Positions 1-12,097 of a stretch of 64,000 bases of DNA are shown here, piece after piece; position 1 is the first letter of the stretch, and every line of letters begins with the position of its first letter. The DNA lies in contig JAULSU010000003.1 of NCBI GenBank assembly GCA_030512335.1, forward strand, positions 2,542,001-2,606,000, written 5' to 3'. The notes beneath the pieces were generated by a model, which made no database searches, had not been told where the DNA came from, and worked only from the letters and a program-made list of their open reading frames with translations. The DNA comes from Immersiella caudata (Eukaryota; Ascomycota; Sordariomycetes; Sordariales; Lasiosphaeriaceae). The translations under genes and the position numbers were made by a program.

Positions 1-67
1 CCAGCTCAGTACCATAGGAACCACCATTCTCTGCCGAAACGGGGGATGCGTCAACGACCTCGACACC

Positions 68-980
68 CTATTGCTCGGCCGTTGTGGGTTCCTCCTCAGC
101 CTGCTCATCCTGGCGGGCAGCCTCAGCGGCGGCCTGAGCCGCTTGAGCCTTGGCACCGTAATCCTGGCTCATAGGCTGGACAACGGGCGTCTCCTCCTTG
201 GGGTCGATGATGGTGACGGCGTCGGGAAGAGACTTCTGGGGACCGGCCTTGCCCTCGGGGTCGCTGCCGCGCATGATCTTGACCTTGATACCGAGCACAC
301 CCTGGCGGAGCAGGACGTGACGGGTGGCGCTGTCGATGAAGTCTTTAGCGGGCTGGCCGGAGTGGATCATGAAGCCATCGGTGAACTTCATGCTCTTGGC
401 GCGGGCAGCACGGAGCTTGCCGGAAACGACGACCTCGCAGCCCTTGGCGCCCGACTCCATGATGAAACGGAGGACACCATAGCAGGCACGACGGACAGCA
501 AGACCGTTGAGAAGCTTGTAGCGGAGGGACTCGCACTGGGCGACGGCGGAGAGACCACGGTTCTGGACCTTGGCGGCGTAGAGGGAGACCGAGTTCTCGG
601 GGAACTTGAAGCGCTTCTGGATCAAGCTGGTGAGCTCGCGGATGCGGCGGCCCTGCTCGCCGAGGACCTCCTGGGTGTGTGTAGCGCGGATGATAATGTC
701 GGTAACGGTGGGCGTGACGCGGACCTCAACGCCGGAGTAGCCCTCCTCGGCCAGCTCGCGCTGGAAGAACTCGTTCAGCTCGGCATAGAAGACGCCGTCA
801 GCGACGAACTTTCTGCGCTTGGAACTGTAGACAGGAGAGCCGGTCAGCATCTGCGACATTGGAGGTTTTCTAGCCTACGAGAGAATCCCCGCCATCCCAC
901 CAGTGTCGCAACTCGCTGTGACCGGGTCGTCGGATCCGGAGTTCCAATTTTACTTACATCTGGGTTCCGGGAGTGGCCAT
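68..980 (-). CDS. rps3: 40S ribosomal protein S3 (uS3)
   Basis: Component of the small ribosomal subunit at the mRNA entry channel. The protein is read almost end to end: KH-type core with GEQGRRIRELTSLIQKRF, then the C-terminal S3 domain with RGSDPEGKAGPQKSLPDAV. Exon 1 is only 23 nt (980..958, MATPGTQ plus a split Ile codon) and ends at a GTAAGT donor. The intron is 957..825, with a TGCTGAC branch-like motif and a CTACAG acceptor. Exon 2 is 824..68. The splice gives MATPGTQISKRRKFVADG, which matches the usual fungal N-terminus. An ATG at 859 that would extend exon 2 lies inside this intron and is not the start. Spliced length is 259 aa, normal for the family, with an acidic Ala/Glu-rich tail. 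It is divergent from the myotubularin gene. Confidence 0.96.
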
Positions 981-1573
981 GGTTGCGGATTGGCTCTGAG
1001 TTGAATGAAAGGTTCAACTGGTGAGGTTGCGTGGTCTCGATGTTCGCCGTTCGCCAACCTTTGGGTTGGGAAATAATTCAGCTCGCGCAGCTCTTTTTTT
1101 TGGTGGGCAATCCGGCAAGTGCCAGGAGTGGAGTAGGGCTGGGGCCATTGGCGGGGGCGTGCGCCGACCTCGAGGGGGGTGGCCTTATCAACGCAAGTCA
1201 CTTGGCGCACCTGCCTCCAACTTGATCAAAGTGGGGGCTTTGCCGACGTCAGCCCCGTGGTTCAACTGAGGTAGAGGGTGTTTGTCACTTGCTCTGGCGC
1301 GATGCCCAGCCAGGTCAGCGCCTGTTTCGCTCGCGTGCAAGGCCGAGAATAACTAGAGCTTGTCCGTCCAGCCGTCTATGCCTGGCTCTCTCCATACTTT
1401 GTACCGGCCCTCCCTTCACGAATGAACCACAGCTCAGTCGTTGCCCCGCATCGCGAGTCGCCTTGACAGCAGCTCCCCCTCCATCCCCAACGCCCACCAT
1501 CCTCCAGCGTCAAACTGCTGTCCAGGGTCCCATCACGGCCCTGGTTGGCGCGCCGCCCCTTAGTTCTACCACA
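981..1573. promoter_or_regulatory. divergent intergenic region, rps3 / myotubularin gene
   Basis: About 590 nt separate the two start codons, so the stretch must hold both promoters and both 5' leaders. I see no gene or clear core element. A short pyrimidine-rich stretch (around 1475-1510) precedes the + gene. Confidence 0.4.
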
Positions 1574-4104
1574 ATGGCAGCACCACCGCAAACCAAACAA
1601 GTGTGTTTTCTCCTGCTCCGTTCCGGAAGCGACGCCACTAAACCAATGCCCAGCTGTACCCGAACATACAGGCTTTGCGAGGAGGAAAACCCGAGCTCGG
1701 CGACCTCGGCCTCAATGACTTCCACCTCGTCTTCCGATTCCCGCCCCAGTCCAAGACGGACGCCGACCCGGACCTGAAGAAGCAGGTCAAGCAAGCATGG
1801 TTCGCGTTCCACATTGTCTCACAGTGCAATCTGCGGTTGATGCCCCCGTCGAGCGGCATACACTCTTCGATTCGCATCCGGTTCAGGGACTTTACCTATG
1901 TTAGCTTCAACTTCGAAGATGAGAAGCAGGCCCGCGACGCCTTCGAGTTTATCCGCTCCAGAACATGCCGGCTCGGGAGCATAGAGAAGTTACTAGCCTT
2001 CAGCTATTGCCCTCCGCCAAGTTCCCCCGAGTTTAAGATCAACGGGTGGAGTCTCTACGATGCGAGAGCAGAGTTTAGGAGGCAAGGCATTAGCGAGAAG
2101 TTGCCGGACCTGGGCTGGAGGATTACGACAATAAACAAGGACTATGCTTTCTCCCCAACATACCCGGCTGTCCTAGCCGTCCCTTCCAAGATTTCGGACA
2201 ATACCCTCAAATATGCAGCGAGTTTTCGCTCACGTGCTCGGATACCAACGCTGAGCTACCTCCATCCCGTCAACAATTGCACGATAACACGCAGCTCGCA
2301 GCCCTTTGTGGGGCTCAGGATGAAGCGCAGCATCCAGGATGAGCGCCTCGTCGGTGCATGCTTTTCCGCCTCGATGGACTCACTGGATAACCCGGCAATA
2401 GCAAACTCGGACTCAAGTCCATCTTCTAGCCATTTGGACCTCAGTGCCGATGGCGCAGAAGATAATATGACATTGTCGGAGACGGAACGGATGGAGGACG
2501 AGCTCATCGCTGGAGCGAACGCTTATTACGACGAGAAGACGGGGAAAAGACTAATATATGGCGCGCAGCAACATAATTTGATTGTGGATGCCCGGCCCGC
2601 TATCAACTCGTACGCTATGCAAGCAATAGGGATGGGATCAGAGAACATGGACTACTATCGATTTGCCAAAAAGGTTTTCCTCAACATTGACAACATTCAC
2701 GTCATGAGGAACTCGCTCGACCAAGTCATAAACGCTATCAAAGATGCCGACCTGTCTCCGTTTCCACCCAACCGCGAGCTTCTAGAGAAGAGCAAGTGGC
2801 TGAAGCACATCGCCGGGATCTTGGACGGGTCGGCTATCATCGCCCGCCAGGTTGGAATTCAGCATTCCCATGCACTCATCCACTGCTCGGACGGCTGGGA
2901 CCGGACAAGCCAGCTCTGTGCCCTCTCGGAACTGATGCTAGACCCCTACTATCGCACCATAGACGGCTTCATCGTGCTGGTAGAGAAGGACTGGCTATCT
3001 TTTGGCCACATGTTTCAGCTGCGGTCTGCTCATCTCAGCCATGAGAGTTGGTTTACCGTTGATATTGATGCGCTCGCCGGGTCTACCGTCAAGCCTGGTG
3101 AGAATGACGGGCGTGGGGACGCTATAGAGAATGCCCTGGCAAGTGCGAAGCGTTTTTGGACCAAGAACGTGAGTAACGACAAGGACACGACCTCTTCAGA
3201 CGCGGATGAAACCGCCGCCGTGGACGAGGTTAAGCAATCATCTTCTGCAGCTGCCGCTGAAGGACAGGCAACAAGACTGAAGGATGTGTCGCCTGTCTTT
3301 CATCAGTTCCTGGATGCCACTTATCAGCTCCTGCGGCAACACCCAACCAGGTTCGAGTTCAACGAGCGATTTTTGCGACGCCTTCTCTACCATGTTTATT
3401 CATGCCAATACGGGACTTTCTTGTGCAACAATGAGCGACAACGGCACGAGGCCAAGCTTGCGGAACGAACTCGTAGTGTCTGGGCCTACTTTCTCAGCCG
3501 AAGGTCCGAGTTTACCAACGATAAGTACGATCCTGTGATCGACGACCATACAAAGGGGCGCGAGCGTCTTGTATTCCCTCGCCTTGGGGAGGTGCGATGG
3601 TGGCATCAAGTCTTCAGCCGCACCGATGATGAGATGAACGGTATGCTCAACGCCACTGCGGCTACGGCGGAACGGGTGGCTGCGTACCAAGCCTCGTCTC
3701 AACCCTCCTCGGGACTTTCGGAGCCGCCGACTGTTGGTGTTGAGGGCGCTTTCAGTCTGGCAGAGCCTGCCTCACGGGGCGCCGCAAGCCCGAGCCATAG
3801 TCCACGGCCCCCTAGCCTACCAGTCAGCAAATCGGTGCTGACCGGTGTTGAATCTGCTCACGCGGCATTGACACCCGATACGAGGAGTCCGCTGTCTTTA
3901 AATCGAAGCTCAAGCACTGGGGAGGTTCCCGGGGCCCTGGCTGCTCTCCAGGATAAAATTGCCGGGCTCTCCCTCGGGAAGGGGGTTTTTGGCGCGGTGC
4001 CCGTTATCATTGCCGGAGGTCAACCGGCGGATGCCGAAAGCCATAGGACAGCTCGATATTCGGCAGAAGCGGCAGCAGGACAGGAGATGAGGAGCATGGA
4101 CTAA
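1574..4104 (+). CDS. myotubularin-family phosphoinositide 3-phosphatase
   Basis: Predicted to remove the 3-phosphate from PtdIns3P or PtdIns(3,5)P2 on endosomal and vacuolar membranes, like yeast Ymr1. An N-terminal GRAM/PH-like region (roughly residues 10-130) is followed by the myotubularin core with the CX5R active site HCSDGWDRTSQ, Cys about residue 414 and Arg about 420. Flanking signatures are SPTYPAVLAVP, RIPTLSYLHP and EKDWLSFGHMF. The C-terminal ~150 residues are low-complexity Ser/Pro-rich. The large exon opens without an ATG. The preferred start is ATG 1574, with a 27-nt first exon (1574..1600), a GTGTGT donor, a CACTAAAC branch-like site and a CATACAG acceptor at 1671; exon 2 is 1672..4104. 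This gives 819 aa. The donor is weak, so the first nine residues are less sure than the rest. Confidence 0.9.
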
Positions 4105-4967
4105 TGGAAGTTTGGTGGCGTGGCTGGCACGCGGCCATAAGGACCTAGAATAGTCATAGCATTGTTTTCAACACATGAAACAGAATTGGTTGGCCCGCTA
4201 GAGGTTTTTCCCCTAAGAGATATTTAACGTGTACATTGGAGCAAGCGATTGTTTGGTTTTGAGGGGCTTGGTCCTTTCGAAAACGGCGGGCAGAGTGAAG
4301 CCTCTAGTTGGTGTAAGGTATCGAGATAATCGCTTCGGTCGTTTATTAGATAAAGAGGGGCATGTGTTAGGCAGTAAGTTGTCTAACGACCTAATCACAC
4401 AAAATCTCATTCGACGAAACAGCCAAGTATTTTTTTTCTCCGAGAAAATCAGAGACGAAGAGCTGGAAAGCCCGGGAGGTTTCATGAGTACCTTAGGATA
4501 GAAGTCAGCACTATAACGGGGGTGGAATAGGGAAGAGACTGGTTAAACCACAGAAGCGCGAGAAATGCATGATTTGGATGAGCAAGACGGCGCTTAGGGG
4601 GAAACCAGGAATTGGTGGTCAGTGCGCTGGTCGCTGGCCCTGTCCGACTGCGTACTTGCCTCGACGACCAACTTTCAGCCCATTACATCAACCCGCAACA
4701 GCTGCCTCCATTTCTTTCGCGTCTCGCAGCTGTTGTCTTCGCTACGCTTTCTGCGACTCCTCGTTGGCACCTCACCAGCGATATCTCTCCAGGTTGCAGA
4801 CCCTGGTCTGCTGAGGAGCAGCTCTTTGATTGCATCACGCCCGCCGCCGCACGCGCCCGCCCAAGCCAAACACCTGCACCACCCGCCCCGAAATATTCGG
4901 CCCTCAGCCTGCTACGTCCTCTCCCCGCGACCCGCGCGCTCCGACGCACAAATATACCCCGCTCAAC
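4105..4967. other. intergenic region upstream of the PP2A scaffold gene
   Basis: Holds the 3' end of the myotubularin gene and the promoter and leader of the next. Short ORFs open on both strands around 4213-4501 show no family motif. The last ~300 nt are C-rich, as in many fungal leaders. Nothing else recognised. Confidence 0.35.
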
Positions 4968-7255
4968 ATGGCCGACGCGGCACCCGGCAGCGAGGAGCTC
5001 TATCCCATCGCTGTGTTGATCGACGAATTGAAGGTATGGCGGTGACAAGCCGGCCCCGTCTGCTCCTGCGCAGGGAGGAAGAGAAGGGGGGGAGTGTTGG
5101 CAAGAGACACAACACGACTGACACCATACTGCATATAGCACGACGACGTCCTTCTCCGCCTCAATGCCATCCACCGGCTTTCGACCATTGCCCTCGCCTT
5201 AGGCGCTGAGCGCACTCGCGACGAGCTGATTCCCTTTCTTGACGGTCAGGCCGGACCCCACACCCCGCGTCCCGCACATAATGAGTGCCCGCCAAGCTAA
5301 CCCGCTCCGGCGCAAACAGAGTCTGTTGAGGACGAAGACGAAGTTCTTGTCGCGCTGAGCGAGGAGCTAGGCAGTTTCATCGAGTATGTCGGCGGACCGG
5401 CATGGGGCCATGTTCTGCTGTCCCCCCTCGAAAACCTCGCGGCTATAGAGGAGCCCGTCGTGCGAGACAAGGTGCGCCGCGATTGACCCTCTCTAACGCA
5501 GGTGCGTTAGCTAACTAGAGTCTTTTCCTCTACCGACAGGCCGTTGAGTCGCTCAACAAGATCTGCGGCGAGCTGTCGTCTCAACAGGTGGAAGAATACT
5601 TCATCCCCCTCACAATCCGCCTCTCCAAGGCCGACTGGTTCACGTCCAAGGTATCGGGATGCGGCCTCTTTACCGCGCCTTACTCGAAGGTCTCGCCACC
5701 CATCCAGGAGCAGCTTCGGCAGCAGTTTGGGCAGCTTGTCCACGATGACACACCCATGGTTCGCAGACAAGCCGCCACCCACATGGCCAAGTTCGTGAGG
5801 GAGATGCCCGCTGCGATTATTGTGGAAGAGATGATACCCATGTTCCAGCACCTGGTCCAGGATGATCAGGATAGCGTCAGATTGCTCACAGTCGAGATTT
5901 TGATTTCCATCGCCGAGGTCGTCCCCAAGGAGCAGCAAGCCAGCCACGGCGTCCTCTTGACATCGCTTCGAAGTTTGATAGAGGACAAGAGCTGGAGGGT
6001 CCGCTACATGATTTCAGATAGGTTTGAGAAGGTGAGAGGTTGCGTGCAGAGTGGTGGGGGCCTTGGGCTGACGAATCGCAGATTGCCAAAGCTGTCGACG
6101 AGGAGGTTGTGTCAAGAGATCTGGTTCCTGCCTTTGTAAAACTGCTCAAGGATAACGAGGCCGAAGTTCGCACAGCCATTGCCGGCCAAATTCCGGGCTT
6201 CTGTGCCCTGGTGGACAGAAACACACTCCTCAACGAGATCATGAGCAGCATCGAGGACCTGGTGTCCGACACATCCCAGCATGTTAGGGCCGCTCTCGGA
6301 ACACAAATCAGCGGCCTGGCTCCCATTCTAGGCAAGGACGAGTGAGTGTAGCCCTGTTCAACTCATGGCCCGGGCATGCTAACAAATTGTAGGACTATCG
6401 ACCATCTTCTGCCTATGTTCCTCCAAATGCTGAAGGACGAGTTCCCAGAAGTCCGCCTTCACATTATCTCAAAGCTGGAGCTGGTGAACCAAGTTATCGG
6501 CATTGACCTTCTCTCACAATCTCTCCTCCCTGCCATCGTGCAATTGGCAGAGGACAAACAGTGGCGTGTGCGACTCGCAATCATCGACTATATCCCGTTG
6601 CTTGCAAGTCAGTTGGGTGTCAAGTTCTTCGACGAGAAGCTGAGCGGGCTGTGTATGGGATGGCTTGGAGATACCGTCTTCTCCATCCGTGAGGCGGCAA
6701 CACACAACCTGAAGAAGCTGACGGAGGTCTTTGGCGTTGAGTGGGCAAGCGAGGCCATCATCCCCAAGGTTATGGCTATGGGGCAACACCCCAACTACCT
6801 CTACAGAATGACTACTACATTTGCTATTACGGTAGGTTTGGCCATCGTGCTCCATGAGGATTGCGCAGAGGCGAAGTTGCTGACCGTGTCAATAGACGCT
6901 CGCGAGTGTTGTCAGCCTGGACGTGATCGCCAAGGATATTCTCCCTATGATGGAGACGCTCACGCGGGATGACATCCCTAATATCCGGTTCAATGTAGCC
7001 AAGACGTATGCAGTGCTCATCAGCGTACTGCGACGTCTGCCAGATCAAGGCACGATCTACACGCTGGAGCAATCCAAGGTGCCCTTCACCCCTTCGCCCC
7101 GAGGTCAACAGCTCATCGAAGAGCGGGTTATGCCTAGCCTGGAAAAGTTGCAGAAGGACGACGATGTGGACGTCCGGTTTTTCGCCACGACGGCCGCAGC
7201 TGCAGCATCAGGCTCGGCCGTGGCCGGCGGGGAGCCCATGAACACGTCGCCATAG
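4968..7255 (+). CDS. tpd3: PP2A 65-kDa scaffold subunit A (HEAT repeats)
   Basis: Structural A subunit of protein phosphatase 2A, joining catalytic C and regulatory B subunits. Seven exons: 4968..5033, 5139..5244, 5320..5471, 5540..6031, 6082..6341, 6393..6831 and 6896..7255, all joined in frame through GT..AG introns; GCTAAC lies before exon 6. The result is 624 aa, within the usual fungal range of about 600-650. Tandem HEAT repeats run through the whole protein; diagnostic segments are EDKSWRVRYM, HIISKLELVNQVIG and QWRVRLAIIDYIPLLA. The N-terminus MADAAPGSEELYPIAVLIDE is typical. The only oddity is an Ala/Ser/Gly-rich tail after the last repeat. It converges on the EFM4 gene. Confidence 0.96.
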
Positions 7256-7703
7256 AAGACAACAGATCCCTTAATGAAGCAATTCTGATCCCGATGCGAA
7301 ACGTTTCGTCTGCTCCCAAGCATCATGCCGCATGGCTTACTACTTATTCGCTTTGTTACCGCATGGGGAGTTGGGGTCTGCAAAGCGCGGTTGGAGGAGT
7401 TGTAGACAGACACATGAGGTTGAGAATCGCTAGCAAGATTTGAGTTTACTGAAAGCATGAAGCAGTATGTGCAAACCAGATCACGAGACATGAGATGGTC
7501 CCCAAAGACATGGCATCAGTTGACGCGGCAACCATCGGCATCTTGTGCTGCGCTGGGTGGGCGAACTAAGGAAGGGTTGGTAATGTTTGTTAACACCTAT
7601 TCTCTCTACTGATGGGCCATCAGCACTAGTTCGGCTCGAAGTTGACGATGTAGCAGTTCCCCTTTACCAGGTATCTCAGTCTCTGGCCTATCCGTAAACC
7701 CTA
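7256..7703. other. convergent 3' intergenic region
   Basis: 448 nt between the stop codons of the PP2A scaffold (+) and the methyltransferase (-). Both 3' UTRs should lie here. No gene or structured element recognised. Confidence 0.4.
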
Positions 7704-8534
7704 TCAACCATCCACCTTCTCAAAGCACAGGGTGCTAATAGTCTGCCCCTTGACCCCCCCAAAGCTGAAGCTGGAATACTTTATCCTAGCCACCTGCTTC
7801 AACGCCCCCTGCCCTGGCGCATTCGCATTCGTCCCCTCAAACCAAGCCTTCAACTCCGCCTCGGTCCAGTTACAACTCGTCACCAAAAACAAACCCCCAT
7901 TCCGCAGCAACTTCACCACCCTCTCCCCATACCCTTCACAAATCCGTCGTCCCCTCTCATCCTTCTCCCCGCTCAAACTCACCGCGTCAAACGTCCCCTT
8001 ATCCAGTATCAGATCCCACACCCCCTCCCCCCCAACCACCCTAAACTCGCCCGCCAACACATCCCATTCCCGAAATTCCACCCCTATCTCTCCCTCTCTT
8101 TCCTCCTCTCTCGCTCTCGTAGCCCCAACCGCCCTCGCCAACCTCACGCTCTCAGCGCTATAATCCACCCCGACCAAAGTCCCCTCCCATCCGTCATCTC
8201 TCAGCGCAAATAGGAGACTCCCGTTGCCACATCCCAGATCAAGAATCTTGGAATCTGCGCGAGAAAACGAGAAGTCGGATTCCCCATGCTCGTCGAGAAA
8301 GGAGACGATCTTGTGTTCGGCGTCGGAGTCGTCGAACCAGACGGTGCCTTCGTCGGAGGGGTTGGAAGCGTGGTTGGAGAGTTCGGTTGTGTAGAGGTTG
8401 TCCCAGCTAGAGGAGCATGTTAGGCATATGGATGGTGAGAGAGAAGAGTAGAGGGGGTGGGCGAACTATTGTTTGGTTCCTAGCTCAGAGGGGTCGAGGT
8501 GGGCGATTTTCGGGCGATTTGCTGAGGTGGACAT
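7704..8534 (-). CDS. efm4: EFM4/METTL10-type protein-lysine N-methyltransferase
   Basis: Class I SAM-dependent methyltransferase; the family methylates a lysine of translation elongation factor eEF1A (yeast Efm4). Exon 1 is 8534..8467 and reads MSTSANRPKIAHLDPSELGT. The intron is 8466..8407 (60 nt) with CCTAACATG before the TCTAG acceptor. Exon 2 is 8406..7704. Splicing restores the family hallmark SELGTKQYWDNLYTTEL, which spans the junction. Motif I is LDLGCGNGS (residues 78-86), motif II is VGVDYS with the SAM-binding Asp near 104, and the later DLILDKGTFDAVSLS is the post-motif segment. Length is 256 aa. The donor is GTTCGC, which is non-consensus but required by the reading frame and the conserved junction. 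Confidence 0.9.
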
Positions 8535-9215
8535 TCTCTGGTTTTTATTTGCGATTTTCTGGAGAGGGTGTGAGAGCTCTTGGGTGTTGCAGGTTGCTAT
8601 GGACTTTCTTCAAGCTCAATTCCAGGCGCGCTGCATAGCGGGGTCGATTTTCTTGCAGTCCACAAGAGCCTTGGCATGGAGGGGCAGGCTTTGGGGTGTC
8701 TGAAAAGGGAAGGCGGTGAACCATTTACAGATCTAACCTCTAACCTGTCCTCACCCCCACCCACCCCCAATCCCCTTTTCCAGCCAGAGAGAGCTTAAGG
8801 TAGCCATATCCGGGTAGAGTATTTCCACTCTGAGGGCACCGAGAAGCATAAGACCAGATACAGTCCCGTCTCGCAGAGAACTGTAGGATATCATACCGAG
8901 TCGAGGTCATGAAAGAAATCTTCGTAAGGTAATCTCCCATCATCATCCATCCGTTCGGTTCCTTTCCATGTATCCCATCCAGATACCCATCCATAACCAG
9001 CAAAATAACGAACGGAGCAGGTTACCTCCCCTGTCCGGATACCTCCTTTACCCTGCCCCTACACAGTAATCACCGCTTTCCCGTCGCTACTGTTGGGATA
9101 AGGAGGACCTGACTACAACTACCAAGTGCTACCCCCATCCTACTTTTTTCCGCGTGAATCTCACACGCCACGAAATTCAAGAGAGGTCGCCTGCCGTCCA
9201 GCAGGAAAGACGTGC
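8535..9215. other. intergenic region between two - strand genes
   Basis: 681 nt holding the efm4 promoter and the 3' UTR of the Gln-rich gene. A run of CCCACCCACC-like sequence sits near 8750-8770. No gene seen. Confidence 0.35.
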
Positions 9216-11494
9216 CTAAAGGGTCCAAACTGGGGCCCTGACCAAGACCTGGCGACCCCTGACCTCGACGCCGACGAAACCAGCAAAGCGTACCTTGCCA
9301 GTTTCAGAGCCCTTGGCTGGTGGAGGCGGCGCTGTGAACCGCGTAAGTCCAAATACCTGTTTGCAACATAACCTGTAGACGTACCTGTTCTGCCCTTGTC
9401 GCCACGACGATCTTTGGCGTCCTTGGCCACATCTTTGCCGCCGCCTTCCTCTCCTGTGCCATCCTCACCTGCATCCGAGGAGCGTGACTCCAGAGCAGGA
9501 AGACCTGCTTTTTCGACCTCCATGATGTGCGGGTCGATGTGCTGCTCAGGTAACGGGTACACGATCGCAACGTCGCGGCTCTCCATCGGAAGATTAGCGG
9601 CAATGCCCACCGCCAGTTCCACAATCATGCCGGCACTGCCATCCACGCCGGGCGGCGGCGGGTCGCTCAGGTGTTGAAACAAGCAGTTTGTGAGGCTGTT
9701 TGTAGCGGCCTGCGTGAAATCGGCTTTGTGTGTCGCGCTCTCTCCGCTCCGAAGCACGTCCTGGAGGCCCTCCAACGTGGCCATGCGCCAGCTGACAACT
9801 TTGCTCGTGAGGGCGTCGTACTCTTCCTGACTGTTGAGCTTGTAGCTGAAATGGCGGATGTTCTGCTCTATCGCTTTGAGCTGCCTGCTCAACTCAAAGT
9901 TAAGACCTGGGTGGAAACAACGATTGAAGATCTCGTCCACCAGCCAGCGGGTGATGACGGCGCGACCAACCGCCGTCATCTCCTGCTTGCCAGTTTTGAT
10001 GGCGTCGGCGCTAACGAAGGGGTCGAGCCAAGACGGGAGCGTGACCCAATCCTTGCGAATGTTGAACGATAAATTATTGATGGCTCCATTGAGGCGGTTG
10101 AACCGCGTTGTGTACTCATTATCATCGAGGGAGGTCCGGCTCTGCGACATGCGCTGGTTCGCAATGGCGTTCTGAAGCTGCTCCACCTGGCTATTCAGGC
10201 TTTCGATCTCCTTTTTACCGTCGAAATACAGTCTCTTAACATTCTTATACTTGGTAACTATCAAGGGAGAGTCAGCGTTATGAGCGGGGAGCCCAGAGGC
10301 ATGAGTTGAACAAGAGTTATTCGTACGAAGATCTTTGAAGGCCTTCTCGGGGTCTTCCCCACCGCCGCCCGCTGCGTTCGGTTGCGGACTATTACGTCCC
10401 TCTCCCTGCCCGTCAAATTGCGGTCTGTCGGCCACGGCGCCCGGCCGGTAGTTCTGCGGCGCGCCGCCAGCGCTCGGCGGTGGCGGGGGGAGCGGGTTGT
10501 TCATATTTGGAGCCTGGCTCTGCCGGTAGCTCGGAGGTGGTCCGGGCGGGGGTTGGATACCCTTTTCGGTCTCTTGCGATCGCCGGGGCGGTGGGGCCCC
10601 GCCGGTAGGTGGAGCCATGGCTTGTTGCTGAGATGACTGTCCTTGAACGGGAGGCGGGTTCTGCTTCGCGGGGTGGTCGTGAGGCTCTGCGGGATAGGCC
10701 GCGGGGGAATGTTGTGGTGGCAAAAGGTTGTTGGTGGAACGGTGATCGGATTCCGAGACCGGTGATTCACGCGACAATTGCGATATTGTCTCGGGATTTT
10801 GTTGCTGCTGCAAGCTGGCGAGATGCCCCGTGAAAACCGGCTGGTTGCCGCCTTGGTATTGCAGCTGTTGCTGGTTTTGGTATTGTTGGTATTGCTGCTG
10901 CTGTGGGGACAGGTCCTGCTGCTGCTGCTGGTTTGGATCAAACGCCTGCTGGCTGTACTGCGGATGCTGGAGATCCGACTGAGTTTGGCCCTGCAGTTGA
11001 AGGTGGCTTTGGCGGTGGTGATGATATCCGAGATCGTCTGGGGAATAAGGTGAATTCGTCTCAGAGTCCGTGGGAGGGACAGACCGAATGGTCGGGTTCG
11101 GTTGACCGAGGCCGTTGTGATTGTGAAGGTGAAGCTCCTGGTCAGGGCCAGTGACGACGAAAGACTCGCGTCGAAATTCGCCTTGATTTTGCAGCGGGGA
11201 GGACTGGAATTGTTGTTGAGGTTGGTTTTGCCAGTCGATTTGCTGCTCGAGCGACAGCTGTGAGACGCCAGTTCGGATGGCAGGCGGGGGAGCAGGTGGG
11301 ATGCTCACTCGCTTCGACTCTCGACGGCTCAGGCCACTGCTGTTGCCAAACGAATCTCTCGTCAGATGCTGGTGGCTATCAGGACCCCGGCTTGACGAAG
11401 ATCCACTCAATATGTTCTTGATCAGCTTTCGGGTGGACTGCTTTGTTCGTTGCGGCTGTGGCTGTGGCTGCTGCAACTGTTGCTGGGGGTAATA

Positions 11495-11529
<35 letters not shown>

Positions 11530-12097
11530 GCTGGGCTTGCGCAGCGATGGGCGAAGGGATATTCGATGCGCCCGGAGCAGACAGATCCTCTGCCGAGGGC
11601 GAACCGAGAGACAATTGTTGCTGTTGTTGCTGCTGGAGCTGCTGCTGCTGCGGGGGATATTGGGTCGAGACGGGGGAGATCTGAGAGGCCTGACCGGGGA
11701 AGCGCTGCGACTGCGAGCGGGTCACCTGGTCGGCAAAATCGCCTTGGTCCCTCTGACGAGATTCGGTGCTGCCAGTGACCGTGTTGGAATGTTGCAGCTG
11801 CGAAATATTGGTGGGATGAGGGCCGGCAGCGGTGCTGTTGTAGAGATTTACCAGATGCTGTGGTGGTGGAGGGGGTTGCTGCGAATGGGCCTGAAAGGAT
11901 TCGCTAGTCGAGCTGAAGGCCGGGTTGGACAAGGCTGCCGAAGGGGGGTTTGCAGCGCCGCCCGCACTTGGGTTTGGGCTGCTTCCGGTCGCCGTCGCAC
12001 TCCCAGCTACCACGGAGCCGGGCGCGTCGTCCTCTGCCGTCGACCCAACAAGATTGTGTTGAGATCGATTGTTTTTGTTCGGCCAGTGAAAAGGCAT
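9216..12097 (-). CDS. conserved Gln-rich protein, function unknown
   Basis: Three exons: 12097..10327, 10257..9385 and 9331..9216, giving 919 aa. The first ~590 residues are low complexity, with many poly-Gln, Pro and Ser tracts and a basic patch (TKQSTRKLIKNILSG). A compact, non-repetitive C-terminal part begins at the second exon, with a likely coiled coil (KRLYFDGKKEIESLNSQVEQ) and a helical region including DWVTLPSWLDPFV. Intron 2 (53 nt, GTACGT..CACAG) changes frame and restores a conserved-looking end, VRFAGFVGVEVRG...PVWTL. Without that splice the frame runs into a different, uncharacteristic C-terminus ending at 9161. The first intron (69 nt, in frame) is supported by the continuity FKDLLTKYKNVKRLYF. 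I recognise the C-terminal end as typical of filamentous ascomycete homologues but know no function. Confidence 0.8.
11501..11527. repeat. (CTG)9 trinucleotide run encoding poly-Gln
   Basis: Nine uninterrupted CTG units on the + strand (CAG on the coding - strand) inside the Gln-rich gene. Shorter interrupted CTG/TTG tracts lie nearby, around 10801-10930 and 11610-11650. Such runs often vary in length between strains. Confidence 0.85.

Noticed and set aside
71..1024. 317-codon + strand ORF opposite rps3
   Set aside because: Antisense shadow of the highly biased S3 coding sequence; Leu/Ala/Gly-rich with no motif.
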